From Hyperoplus lanceolatus (taxonomy: Eukaryota; Chordata; Actinopteri; Uranoscopiformes; Ammodytidae), in assembly GCA_026929865.2 (NCBI GenBank), contig CM049397.1, positions 26,922,198 through 26,986,197 on the forward strand: a stretch of 64,000 nucleotides of DNA. The letters are read 5' to 3'. This document shows positions 11,646-23,211 of this stretch, piece after piece (position 1 is the stretch's first letter; each line of letters opens with the position of its first letter). The position numbers were made by a program, and so were the translations under genes. A model generated the notes under the pieces. The model saw only the letters and a list, made by a program, of their open reading frames with translations, was not told where the DNA came from and did not search any database.

Positions 11646-12331
11646 ACACAAACAAACACACGTTTCTGCAGATTTACGGTGTATCTTGATAATATTTTGT
11701 GTGAATGCTGCATCTCATCTATCAACTGTACGTGCACATGTTGGTTCGTGTTCACCTGGAATGCACTAACACATATCTCTCTCTCTCTGTCTGTTCTGCA
11801 GCTGCACATCTTCATATGGCGGGACTCGCTGCCTCTTCTTTAGTGATCACACCCGCACTCTGCCTGAGCTAGAGGAACTGATTGGCTTCGGTATAGGGGC
11901 AGTCATGCTAATTTTTTTCCTGGTCTTCATAATTGCCTGCTGTACCTATAAGAGGTGAGTTTCTCCATACAGTTTGGGCTTGTGTGAAGGAAGAGGGCCA
12001 TAGAAAAGCCGAATAAATATAATGTTTTAGAATTGATGCCTCCTAACGTACCGTCAAAAATTTATTTCATTTCCTATTTTTATTTATTTTTTTAAGGTTT
12101 TGTGATTTACAGTTATTAACCCTCTGATTACGATATAAACATAATTTTATAGCTGGTTTATTTTCCAGTAAGTTATCCTACATGAACACATGAATATGTT
12201 TCAAACATTTTTTTTAATTGTTACCAGGAACAATAGAATAAGTTCTAATTCACATGATTTTTTTTCTTCCCAACAGGTGTAAAAAATCAGCCACTCTAAA
12301 AAAATCGGCACCATCAGAGCCGTTTGTGTGA
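10397..12331 (+). CDS. epgn: Epigen, EGF-family growth factor precursor
   Basis: Five coding exons: 10397-10430, 10776-10898, 11417-11537, 11802-11954 and 12277-12331, summing to 486 nt (161 residues; human about 154). Intron phases are 1-1-2-2. An N-terminal hydrophobic signal (residues about 13-27, AVMVLLLLTTAGQS) is followed by one EGF domain with cysteines at 67, 75, 81, 92, 94 and 103 (CX7CX5CX10CXCX8C). A transmembrane helix (about 119-141) and a lysine-rich tail ending SEPFV come next. The precursor should be shed from the cell surface to activate EGFR/ErbB receptors. The EGF domain is split between exons 3 and 4 after the fourth cysteine, as is typical of the family. Position between mthfd2l and ereg supports epigen. 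The 264-bp intron after the EGF exon is mostly an AC repeat. Confidence 0.88.
11551..11642. repeat. (AC)n microsatellite in epgn intron 3
   Basis: About 92 bp of AC repeat with one GC interruption. It starts only 13 nt after the 5' splice site of the EGF exon. Confidence 0.95.
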
Positions 12332-12677
12332 ACCCACTGCAACTCATCGTCAATCATTATCTTCATCCTCGACACCACTGTTTCCAGTATTTCACTCATC
12401 GCAGGATCCTACACCACAACATGTCATCATACTGTTTAGACCACAGCATTGACAGTGCATGATTTATGAGGCATTTAAGAGAACGGATTACATCTGTGTC
12501 AACCTTGTGTGATGTCAAACACCATCACTTTATTGTCCTTAAAAGTATAAATAGGACTATTTATTGTAATGTATCATTTAACTTATTTCAAAGGTCCAAT
12601 TTATTTAAGTTGTCTTAATAATTGTTTAAAATGTTACATTCATGTGTTGATTGAATTTCTGTCGGTGAAAGCTGAGT

Positions 12678-12679
<2 letters not shown>

Positions 12680-12733
<54 letters not shown>

Positions 12734-12734
12734 A
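12680..12734. repeat. (AC)n microsatellite in epgn 3'UTR
   Basis: About 50 bp of AC repeat, about 350 nt after the epgn stop codon and before the likely poly(A) signal. Confidence 0.9.
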
Positions 12735-12869
12735 TTGTATTATTACTTAAGGAGATGGAGTTTTAATTTAATTGGCTGGTTGTACACGCAAAAGCTATTT
12801 TTCATTTTGGCAAGCGATACTTCAGTTACCATCATCTTATAGAATATATCATAACGAATAATAACAAAA

Positions 12870-12875
12870 AATAAA
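12870..12875 (+). promoter_or_regulatory. epgn: Candidate poly(A) signal of epgn
   Basis: AATAAA is followed within 15-30 nt by a GT-rich stretch (GTGGTCTATGCCTGTTTGTT). Another AATAAA near 13094 is an alternative. Confidence 0.45.
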
Positions 12876-12895
12876 CAAAAAAGTGGTCTATGCCT

Positions 12896-13786
12896 GTTTG
12901 TTTCTCATGCATAACCTGTACTCTGATGAAGAGATAATGCCCATTGATCCACGGAAAACAAACTGTAATATAGAATCAAATGATTTTAAATAAACAGTAC
13001 AGAAAGGCACTTAAAACACTGACCATGCAACAATTTAAATCACATCAGTGAACGAGGACAATTGAAAAAAGACAATGAATAAATGTTATACAATAAACCT
13101 GAAAAGTTATTCAGGGTCATTATTATTGTATGTGCAAAGTCCAGAACTGTGCTTTTTAAATGCCTAATAATGAAAAAAACATTCTAAATAAACAGTTATA
13201 ATATATTAGTAAACATAAAAAAACACATAGGCTACACATGAACTGTATATCTGCAACATGGGAAAGAAACTAACAATACTTTAACTCAATAGATATAGTA
13301 CTTGAACTTGAGTGTTGACATTTTTATGCTACTTTGCATACTTTTCCTACACTATACATTTCAGATGGTAATATTGTATTTTTAGCTTTTAAAATCCAAT
13401 GCATTGTTGTCGCAGGTTTTAGAGTTAAATTAGCCCCACCAAGACCAACCCGTTATATATAAATTATAATACAACTTAGACAGAGGCTATTCTGATGCAT
13501 AATATATCAAATTAATAATATATAGTACTTTCACTTATAATGAAGTATTTTTCCATTGTGGTAGTCGTAGAACTACTTTTTCTCATGTGAAGTATCGGAA
13601 TGCTCCATCAGACTGTTGGTTTCTAGATGTCCATCAGTGATTGAATGTTGTCCGCCGCTCCTTGTCTTTGTGCCTGAAGGGTCTGACTCTCATTTCCCGC
13701 TTTGAGGTATGAAGTTTTGCGTAATCACAGGAGTCCCGTCACCACACCCAGACCGCAGGTTCTAGCCCATTGGTTTCCACTTTTTG
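12896..13786. other. Intergenic epgn-ereg, nothing recognised
   Basis: AT-rich sequence with no gene or identifiable repeat. Confidence 0.45.
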
Positions 13787-13830
13787 TCCCCCCCCCCCCC
13801 CCGTACTTAACAGTTTTTTTAATAACCAAT
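13787..13830 (+). promoter_or_regulatory. ereg: ereg upstream region: poly-C run and CCAAT box
   Basis: A run of about 16 C near 13787-13802 and an ACCAAT box (CCAAT at 13826-13830) lie 80-120 bp before the start codon. No good TATA box was found apart from a T/A-rich TTTTTTTAATAA at 13814. Confidence 0.4.
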
Positions 13831-13909
13831 CGGAAGCGTCTCCAACCCAGACACCGGCTCCCCACCTGCGCCACCAGCAAGTCTCCTTTAGTGACCTGTC
13901 AGCGACGAA

Positions 13910-14543
13910 ATGGGGAACAGCAAAGCTCCGGCGATCCTCTCACTTCTCGGTAAATTGATTCTTATTGTTTGATAGGAAGTAAGCCATGGCTCGCACGTGT
14001 TTTTGTTTGAAACTGAAGTCCGCGTATAGTAAAATGCAGAGTAGAGATCCGAAACATGAAATGTGCTTTAAAAGCTAAACAGTGCGAAGGGAACGACTGA
14101 TCTTTAAAGGTGGAGTCAGATATTCTGGATAAAGCTTGTCGTCAAAATATTTATTTGTTAAAGTAACGAAATACATTTAAGCATGTGCATGTTTTGAAGT
14201 AGGCTACTGTTGCCTTAATAGAGTATTTAGTATTTTATGCTTCTTTATTTACTTCTAGGCGTATTCCAATAGGATACATTTCCTTGGTAAATGTTATACC
14301 TTTCATTGCATTACATTTATTTGACAGCTTTAGTTACTTTACAGATTGCAATTTCACAAAACACAAGATCAGTTTTTAAAATATAATGCATTATATCCAA
14401 CATTAGGCTATATCATTATATTATTTAAATTATAGTAAAGAATTATAGTGTAATTTGTTCCTTTTTGTCAAAATACAACAGTAAAATGCTACACGTTTAT
14501 TAGTCCAGTTATGTAGCTATAATAGGCCTACTACTACTACTAT

Positions 14544-14637
<94 letters not shown>

Positions 14638-17600
14638 CTCTGGATATTTCTGACCACAGAATTTTATTTTTGATACCAATTCCATTCAATTCAAGGGTTA
14701 ATTTGCTGTGTGGTGGAGGTATTCAGGGCCTTTACTGAAATAAAAGTCGTAATCCAAAAGTGTATACTCCATTACATTAAAGGTGTGACTGACATTTTAT
14801 TATAGATTATTGGGTGATTAGTGCTGATGCATTCAGGTTGTAATGGTGGTTTTGGAGTCAGATAAAGGCCTTTGCCACATACCTGTGTTAATGAGTTGAC
14901 GCACAATATGAGGTCAGAGCCTCAGGGATGCTGAAGACCGGGATTTGAAGATTTATTATCCTGACTGCACATTGTACTCTGTTGTTTTCTTGTTGGGTCA
15001 TGTCTTATCTATAAAAACGTCATATCAAACTACAGAAGGAAACATTGTATTCTAGCTTGTATAAACTGATGAGTACGCAGTTGTGATGGAGGAATAGCTC
15101 AGATTGTGTAAATCAATGTAGAGCAGAGTATTGATGTTAATCAGGAATACTAGTAAAATAACTGCATATACATACCAGGTAGTATCTGCAACATGTGCTT
15201 TAAAGTTACAAGAGTAAAGTCTCTCGCTTTGAAGAAAAAATAATCGTCGCATACATTTCAATACAGACACTATTGGGTTGTTAATGCCTCAGCAGCATTT
15301 TATTATTGGCTGGTAGAAGTGGATCTACTTTGAAATACTTTATATTCATAACAGTAGTTCAGAGGTTTCCAACCCATGAGTCTGGCCCCAGTCCAAAGGG
15401 TCACAAGATACATCTGAAGGGTCTTGAGAGTCTTTGGTCTTTTCTCTTGATTTGAATCTTTTTTTGGAATCATTTGGCCTCCTTGAGCAAACACATAGGA
15501 GGAACCACTGACATGTTTAGAGCAGGAAATCAGCTGCGAGCAACTCCAAGTCATCTGAAACGTGCACGACCGAATCGACTTCTTCATAAAAGGCCCACAA
15601 GGCAAAAATGAATTAACCCATTCCATAACAATCAGGAGGAAAACAAACAAACGACTGCAGCGCTAAAAATCTATGTTGACAAATGGAGTATATAGTACAC
15701 TACAACATATTTCCCTCTGGATATAGTCAAACAGATGGGAATTTTCAAAATACAAGTACCTCAAAATTGTGCTTAAAGGTGCTCCGAGGAACTTTCAGTG
15801 TGTGTTAATTCTCACACCCCCTTCGGATAAAAGCGGTACTGTCTTTACTACGCCAGCTGTAGTTCCTGGGTGAGCGTATCCATGACAAAGACTCTAAGAA
15901 AAACTATTTAAAAATAGCGTTGTTTGCACTGATGGTGTCGTTTGCTGTTACATGTCACGTAGGATCATCAGAGGAAAAATTTGAATGTTTCAGAAATATT
16001 TAAAAGTCTCTTAGTAGCACCTTTGTGTAAGTGTAAATGAGTAAATCCCCTTGGTTACTTTCCAACACTGAGTGCCATAAACACTGCATGTGCTGATGTG
16101 ACATTTGATCACTTCACAAATATTTTGGCCGTTTTCACGACTCATAACACAATCTTTTTCAAGTAAAAACATGCAACCCCTGGCTGTTATTCCTCCCTTT
16201 TTTTGTTGTTTTGACTGACAGTTTCTTATTGGTCATGTTTGGAGTGCCAATGATAAACTATGCCCTGCTTGTACTGCTCGTGATTATGTGGGTCATATAA
16301 AGTTAATCCTGGTTTGGCCCTGTTCAACTTTACCTTAGACTTTAACATTTGAATTAACCCAGCATGTTTCATATACAACTTTTTCAAGTAAAAGATTCAA
16401 ATGTGTGCACAGAGTTGTAATTGTGTGAACTGTTGGGAAAATATAGGTGTAATTATCATCCAAATCAATGCAACGAGGTGGGATTGGTATCGGAAACCTA
16501 TTTGGCTCTTGGCGCGCCAGGTCAGAGTGAGACAGTGTGTCATAATGTAAATGGCCTAATTAAACTAATTACCAATTAGTAATAAAGAAGTCGCTTCGTC
16601 ACCACTTCCACCTCGAGTGCACTGTAATTTATAGCAACCAGCCTTGTCAGAAACACCCAACAACCAGCCCTGCTCCTCTCACACAAAACGCAGAGGAAAA
16701 ATATCTCGCACCCATAACAACAGACGATAACACAAATTAAGTGAAAACGATGGCTGGGCTATATCTAGAGTCATAAACAGTCGTAACCAGACACATCTTG
16801 CATCCAGTTTCTTGTGTTTTCCGTCCTGCCTGCAGGAATGTGGGCGACTGGGCGTATACAAATGCAGCGCGTTATAAAGTTGTCCAGGCCGATACAGGCA
16901 TGTGGGCTGGGCAACACGAGCCACACCATGCATGTCCTACTTGGCAGAGTTTACACACACTAAAAAAAGGGAATCTGCCGTTTCTTGTTGTCTTTTTGAG
17001 TCTTGAATTTGTCTTTAACGTTGGGGTCAGCAATTTTGGTAAACTGTTATGTAAACAAATGTGGCGCACCATAGCAACACACCCCTTTGCACAGCCTTGG
17101 CTGGGTATTAACAGTATTTTTTTTAGCACACACAGAGTACGGACTGGTAGCGGATCTAGATTCACTGATTTTGACAAGAAGTGATTTTAACTACAAGCAT
17201 TCTCCAGAATTGCTGACTCCACCTTTAATGCTAGTGTGGTGTCTGATCTAAACAGCTGAGCAAATACAAATCATGTTGGGCTGTAGAGGGCTAAAAGATA
17301 TAGCCCTCGACATATAGAGTAATTAATATCATAATATAGAGCTATTCTCTCTCTTCAACAGGTGTCATGCTGCTCTGGCCATATGTCCTCACCAATAGTG
17401 TTTCATCCAGACTGCAGACTGCAGACAGCGCCTTGCTCTCTGCAGGTATATACCCGGACCACTACTGTGATTTGATTTGATTTGATTTGATTTGCAACTT
17501 TCTACGAAAACAGATCAAGTGATTGTTCAAGTACAATCAATGTGCAAGGATGAGTGAAAACTTATAATAATTTGAAGTATTGTTGTAATGCATTTCAATA

Positions 17601-19137
17601 ACGAGAAATTATCTCATAGGGGATATGCTCTTGATAACTGTTGATGACGTTATTTGCATTTAGTTTTTTGGTGTTTTTAAGAGGCTTTATTCATATGTCA
17701 CATTTCAATTAATCAATTATTGGTCTATGAAACAATGAAACAATGGTAGACAATGGTGAAAAATGCATCTCAATATCAGAATTTCTAGCTTTGTCCGACC
17801 AACAGTGCACCCGAAGATATTCAGTCACCTATTATTTTCAAAGCAGATACAGTTACATGTAAGGACTTAGAGCTATCCAGTGTTTGCTTTGTATGAAACA
17901 ATGAATCGATTATGGATATAGTTGCAAATTAATTGCATTGCTGCTCTTAAACAAATGGAACATCTAAAACATTTTGAAAGATTTCATTTATTTAAACTAT
18001 TTGACAGATTCTGCAATCCTCAAATCTAAATGATTGCACCTTTTAACGTAAAAAATAGATTTAGATTCATGCTCAGATTTGGGGCTTAGTTTATTATCAC
18101 ATATATGGAACATACGTTACTTTATCTGAGAGGGCAAACATAGGACCACCTAGTGAAAATGCTGCAGGTCTTCCTGTAAAGAGGTTAACTAACAGCTGCC
18201 TTGTTGTTGTTTGGTTTCAGGGCCGGGAGAGGAGCGCCCTCATGTCGTGAAGCGTTCCACAGAGGCCTGTGATAGCACATTTGAAAACTATTGCCTGAAC
18301 AAAGGCCAGTGCATGTTTCTGGTGGACATCGACGAACACCACTGCAAGTACGACCCTCTGTGTGTGTGTGTGTGTGTTTGTTTGTGTGTATGTATGTGGT
18401 TGTTTGTTTCTGTGTGTTGTGTGTGTGTGTGTGTGTGTGTGTGTATCTGACTGTATCTCACTGCTGTGTGATCAAGTGCAGTATAACAATTCTCTTTGTT
18501 TTGCAGTTGTGAGAGTGGCTTTAACGGCCCCAGATGTGGCAACGCGGAACTCATCGTTCAGCCAATGGCAGAAGAGCAGATCATTGTCACAGTTTTCTGT
18601 GTGATTCTGATGATTATAGGTCTGGCTGGGCTGCTGTACTTCTGCTGCAAATGGTAAGGCTGTGTGTGTGTGTGGGTGTGTGTGTCAGTGTGAGAGAGAG
18701 TGCGTGAGCGCATGCGTGATGAGTGATTGAGTCTTATAAATGTCTCATATTATGAACCAAATATTAAGCAAAACACCTTTGTATCTTTTGGTCCCAGTTT
18801 GATTACGCAAATTCAGCAAAATAGCATGTGATCATAGATATTTAAGCCGTCATGACATACGTCTTCCCCAACATCCTATTTCATGCTGAGACATGTACTT
18901 CTACAGAAGGTGATTATTAATTCAAGGCCATTGCCCTTGACATTTGAAACTGCATTCAGCTTTCGGGTCTTTCTGAGGATTAAAACATTTTTTTAATTAC
19001 AGATTAAATTATTTGGTTAGTGCCTTTTTAAAACGCATTTTGTTGATCTATCTTTCTTCTTTTTTTACAGGTATAAGAGAAACAAATTCTCACGTCAGCA
19101 GAAGCAACAGGGTTACAAAGGAGTCCAGACTGCCTAG
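13910..19137 (+). CDS. ereg: Epiregulin, EGF-family growth factor precursor
   Basis: Five coding exons: 13910-13949, 17362-17445, 18221-18347, 18507-18653 and 19071-19137 (stop TAG), total 465 nt, 154 residues (human 169). Phases are 1-1-2-2, the same as epgn and areg. The signal sequence spans the first intron (MGNSKAPAILSLLG|VMLLW). A dibasic KR (52-53) lies just before the EGF domain, whose cysteines are at 58, 66, 72, 83, 85 and 94 (CX7CX5CX10CXCX8C). The transmembrane helix covers about 109-131, and the basic tail ends YKGVQTA. The product should be a membrane precursor releasing an ErbB1/ErbB4 ligand. Assignment to ereg rather than another ligand rests mainly on its place between epgn and areg. 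Intron 1 is 3.4 kb. The stop codon is followed almost at once by a 98-bp AC repeat. Confidence 0.86.
13950..17012. other. ereg intron 1, mostly unassigned
   Basis: Besides the trinucleotide repeat at 14529 there is, at 14104-14130, a lone end TTTAAAGGTGGAGTCAG that matches the right terminus of the MITE at 17013-17228. The stretch 15770-16030 starts like an AAAGGTGCTC-type fish MITE but its partner end is unclear. No exon is seen. Confidence 0.45.
14529..14637. repeat. (TAC)n/(TAA)n trinucleotide repeat
   Basis: About 45 bp of CTA/TAC units grade directly into about 65 bp of TAA units within ereg intron 1. Confidence 0.95.
17013..17228. mobile_element. Small MITE in ereg intron 1
   Basis: The left end TTTAACGTTGGGGTCAGCAA and right end TTGCTGACTCCACCTTTAA form imperfect inverted repeats (about 20 bp). 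Sequence just inside the right end (GATTTTAACTACAAGCATTC) is a phrase I associate with a very common teleost MITE. It ends about 130 bp before the exon 2 acceptor. Confidence 0.55.
17446..18220. other. ereg intron 2, nothing recognised
   Basis: Contains a short (TTTGA)n run at 17467-17491, otherwise plain AT-rich intron. Confidence 0.5.
18359..18446. repeat. (GT)n microsatellite in ereg intron 3
   Basis: Interrupted GT/TTTG repeat filling most of the 159-bp intron between the two EGF-coding exons. It begins about 11 nt after the donor site. Confidence 0.9.
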
Positions 19138-19141
19138 AGGA

Positions 19142-19244
<103 letters not shown>

Positions 19245-19919
19245 CTCTCACTGCACCACACGCTGTAAATGACGAACCAGGATTTTGCCTAGTTTTTTTT
19301 TTCACTATTTCTGACGTGGCTGGTTTACTGGATTGTTCCTACTGAAAGAACACTTTATTAAAGCGGGTAGATGGACACAAAGAGATTATAACGTTCAAAA
19401 AGCTTTTTGTGTGGCTGGGATTCTAGTGTTTCAGCACCTGCTGCCGTCATGTTTGAAAAGATGAATGGTGAGACACACAAAAAACAGTTTCTGTTGGTGA
19501 CACTTCCCACAACGATAGTGGGTGGTGGGAAATACATGGAGAAATGTGAAAGTTTGAACAAATATGAAAAGGCAAGAGTGTACCAACATGACTGACAAAC
19601 CTTTTAGGACCCCTCGTAGTGATCCATGCTATTAGAAATTCAGATATGACAGCAGATAAGACTGAAATTACCATAAAGTAACTATGGTGTAGTATTTTCA
19701 CGTCAGGTTTTCTGCCTTTTTATCACCTGATTGTTTAAAATCAGCCACAAAGATCAAAAAAGAAAAAGCGTATTACAAATCAAAATGATCTTAACCATCT
19801 AGCTGCCTTCTGTGTTGTTTCCTACAGTACAGCTGTACTCTGTTTTACATTTTTTTTATTTATTTCTAACATCTTGTATTTATTGCTGTTTTTTGCTCTT
19901 TGTAGCCCTGGTGAATGTT

Positions 19920-19925
19920 AATAAA
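19920..19925 (+). promoter_or_regulatory. ereg: Candidate poly(A) signal of ereg
   Basis: First canonical AATAAA after the stop codon, about 780 nt downstream, preceded by T-rich 3'UTR-like sequence. The end of the transcript is otherwise uncertain. Confidence 0.5.
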
Positions 19926-21935
19926 TAGCTATTCTGCTAATGTTTTACTGCCATTCTACTCCAACACTGAGTATAGCAATTCTGTGTTGAATTATTTGAG
20001 AAAGTTTTAAAAGTATTTTCCTTTTGATAATTTATTGTAAAGTATTAATGTGTAACTACATTGGAAGTTGTTACAGCAACACAAATTAATACAACTTGAA
20101 TTTATTTTTTATTTTCGTTACAACTGTATGAATTTATGTTCCTGTGTTATGTTCCTCACATTCACTTCATATGACATTGTTGTCTGAAGGGTACAGCTGA
20201 GAGCCTTCACATTCTTCTCAAGTCTTTAACCACAGTTTTCAAATGTTTCTTCTGCGTGATCCAATGTTTATAAAAAAACCTTACAGATTACCACTAAATG
20301 CTACACAATGTTTCTTGACATGATATGACATTAATTTTTAAAACAGTAACTACTCTTTTTTGGAAGGGTAACTACTCTTTTTTGGAACAGTAGCTACTCT
20401 TTTTTGTGTACCTTATTGTAAAGTGTTACCTAATACCTCTACTCTAAAACTCAAGAGTTGCTTTATAAAGTCAAAAGGCCTCTAAAGATTTCAATTACTA
20501 CTTGCTCACTGACACTTAACACTATTTTCCTGGCCTGCTATACATCAAAATGTGTGAGTTTAAAAAACGATACAAACTTATAACCAACACCAAGGCCTAC
20601 CACTGGCTAATAACAAAGGAAGGAAACCTTTTAATTAGTAATACATTAAATTCACTAACTAAACTGACTCACACACTGATCATGCCTCCACCATCGCTCT
20701 AAAACTGGGAACATACATAATTGTCACCTTTACTGACATTTAGATAATAACATCACATTTCATGACAAAGAAAGGCAAGTATATGTAACACAATTCAGAC
20801 AAAAGGCAATTCAAAATGATTTACAGGGGCATAAAACACATCAAAATTAGACATAAAAAATTGCATTTAAGAACGATCCACTAAAATATTTAAAAGAACA
20901 ATAAAGGGTCACTAGTATACGGGTTTTCTTACCTTTGTGTTTTTGCACTTTTTCTTTCACATGTGAGAGGCTTAAGGAAAGAAAAACCATTGCAAGTGCC
21001 TTGTTCCCTCAAAATAAACTCAACTGAGAACTGCATCTCGACAACTGTTTTCTTGGTAACAATTAGGATTTATGACACCAGTTTCATTTATGACACTCTT
21101 CATTTTACATCTGTCAAGGTCAAATCATTTTAAAAAATAAAAAAGGACTGCAAAGGCTTTTCAAGGACTATGTAATTATTTTGCTATTGGTAAAAAACTC
21201 AAATGCTCAAATTATATAATGCAGGAAAATACGTACTAAATGTTTAGCGTGGCAGTCATTGTCTGAAAGACTGGGAGCAGTGTCTGGTGTCAAGTTAATC
21301 AGTGACTCAGCCAACTTTCTGCAGCCTCATTACTGCTTCAACCAGAGTCAATGAGCCATTTCTAACACCTGACCCACACATCTTAATGAGTTGTGTGTGT
21401 TAATGAACAACAATGATCGTACATAAACATTAACTTACCTGCAGACACTCTGCTCAATTTAGTAAATACTTAAAAACACATAAGCATGCGCTTACACAGA
21501 CAGAAGTACGCACAAACACACCCACTCCATTTTGTACAATGTCCAGGAAATGCTGCTCTAATCGTACAATGTGCTTATGCTAATTTAACCACGATAACCT
21601 GATTATGGCATAATTAATAGTAGGTTACTCATGCAGTGAGTGAGTAATGTGGTTAGAGGAAGCCGCATTGAGGTGCATCCTCGCGTGTCCTTCAAGAAAA
21701 AAAAAACCTCCACGTGTATCACATATGCCGTTTGTTTTGCAGTTTTCCCCGTCATCTTTGGTAGCCACGCTACAAGCAGTGTTGTTGTAGTACACAAGAC
21801 TGGTCTTGGCCTCGATACCACTCTTTAAAGGTCACGTGTCATCTAAGAAGCGACCACATCGTTACTTAGTTTTGTATATACGACGACATGTATTTTATCA
21901 AGGAGGACATGTAATACATACACACATATCTACAG
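19926..21935. other. Intergenic ereg-areg, left part
   Basis: No gene seen. A 23-nt unit (GTAACTACTCTTTTTTGGAA) occurs about three times in tandem at 20345-20405. Directly after it GTACCTTATTGTAAAGTGTT (20408-20427) is a lone end of the MITE family seen complete at 27182. Confidence 0.5.
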
Positions 21936-22260
21936 AATATATTCAATTCAAAGAACTTTATTTTTCCCGTGAGGGAACTTCATTTGTGGTCAGGCACATA
22001 CAAACAAGACATACTTCAACAATAAATAGTCAGTATCATGTACGAGAATAAATAAATTCTTAAAAGCTAAAAGCTAAAAACCCTGTGGGTAGGGAGAAGG
22101 CTTCAATAGGTTGAAGCCTGGAGTAATGGGTTGGGTTTGGCGGGCTGGGGGGCCTACTGTTTATTCAACAGCCTGATGGATGCTGGAACATAGGTGGACA
22201 TGGCTCGTTTGGTTCTTAGGGGCAGGGAACGAAACGAATGAAAGAATATAGCAATAAAAC
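21936..22260 (-). mobile_element. LINE 3' end fragment
   Basis: Read on the minus strand, an open frame ends MSTYVPASIRLLNKQ*, the kind of C-terminus (FxPxSIRLLN) found in some fish non-LTR elements. It is followed by a 3'UTR ending AAAGTTCTTTGAATTGAAT at about 21940. It is strongly 5' truncated; the right border is approximate. Confidence 0.5.
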
Positions 22261-22598
22261 AAGGTGAATGAACGAGGCTTTGTTTTTTTGTGTTTTTATA
22301 GCAATGTGGAATATTCAGATCACATTGAGGAGTGCCTATGGTTTGTGTGTCATGCAGAGTAGGACTAACACTGGACTGGTGCTGGTCTTGACTCGGTCTC
22401 GCCCTACCTTGGTCTTGGTCTCGACTTGAACTCAACCCCTCCATGTCTTGTCTTGGTCTTGATACACTCTGGCCTGGGTCATGACCTAGTCTCTGTTTAG
22501 GTGCTTTTGACTATAACACTTGCGTAGTAGCCTGGCTTATGGTGGTCAGTCGATCAGTTGACCACTTTGGTCCGGACAGAAATATCTCGAGAACTATG
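22261..22598. other. Short unassigned stretch
   Basis: Contains CTTGGTCT/TCGACT-rich imperfect repeats (about 22370-22500) and a lone TAGCCTGG at about 22531. No gene is seen. Confidence 0.4.
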
Positions 22599-22607
22599 AC
22601 GATGGAT

Positions 22608-23202
22608 TAGCCTGGCACCGCCCGCCTACCTACTTCCGCTCAATTTTCATTTCACTTCAGTAGTCCGTCTGGGGCTGCGGTATATGCATGGGTTCTTTCT
22701 CCAGCAAGACTTTTGGCGGTCCAATCAGCGAACAGAGCGAGTGGCTGAGAACGATGACGTCGAAGTCGCGCGCCAGTTTCAGTTGAATACTGCGTTCCTT
22801 TATACTCGGAACTCGAAAATTTCCGACTTGGTAGTTCCGAGTTCCGACCTGTCTGTGTTCCAGTGCATCTGCTCAGGAAAGTATGGACGCCTACAACCTT
22901 TCTCATCCAAATAACTAAACGTTAGGCTCTACCAAGTTACCGTTGCCAGGTACCGGTAGATCCATAGACTACAATATGTAGTGAAGCCGGACATTTCTGA
23001 GTTCCCAGTACAACTGGAACGCACCGTCAGAAGCCGGCTCATGACATACGTCACGACCAAACATTATGCGATTGGTTGGCTGATCCAGAGTGGCACCGGA
23101 CAGATCCAATAGTTTTAAACTTCAACAGACACCAATAGAGCAGTTCCTGACCAGTTTCTGTACAAATTAAATTAAGTACAATGGTCTGGTTGGACCAGGC
23201 TA
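22608..23202. mobile_element. TAGCCTGG-family DNA element, copy 2 (595 bp)
   Basis: Starts TAGCCTGGCACCGCCC and ends with the inverse of TAGCCTGGTCCAACCAGACC. It is flanked by ACGATGGAT on both sides (22599-22607 and 23203-23211), a perfect 9-bp target duplication. There is no coding capacity. Its right 165 bp is closely related, in inverse orientation, to the fragment at 30378-30557. Confidence 0.88.
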
Positions 23203-23211
23203 ACGATGGAT

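Noticed and set aside
15303-15650. 115-codon open frame on the minus strand in ereg intron 1
   Set aside because: It resembles no family I know, has no splice support, and overlaps plain repeat-like intron sequence.
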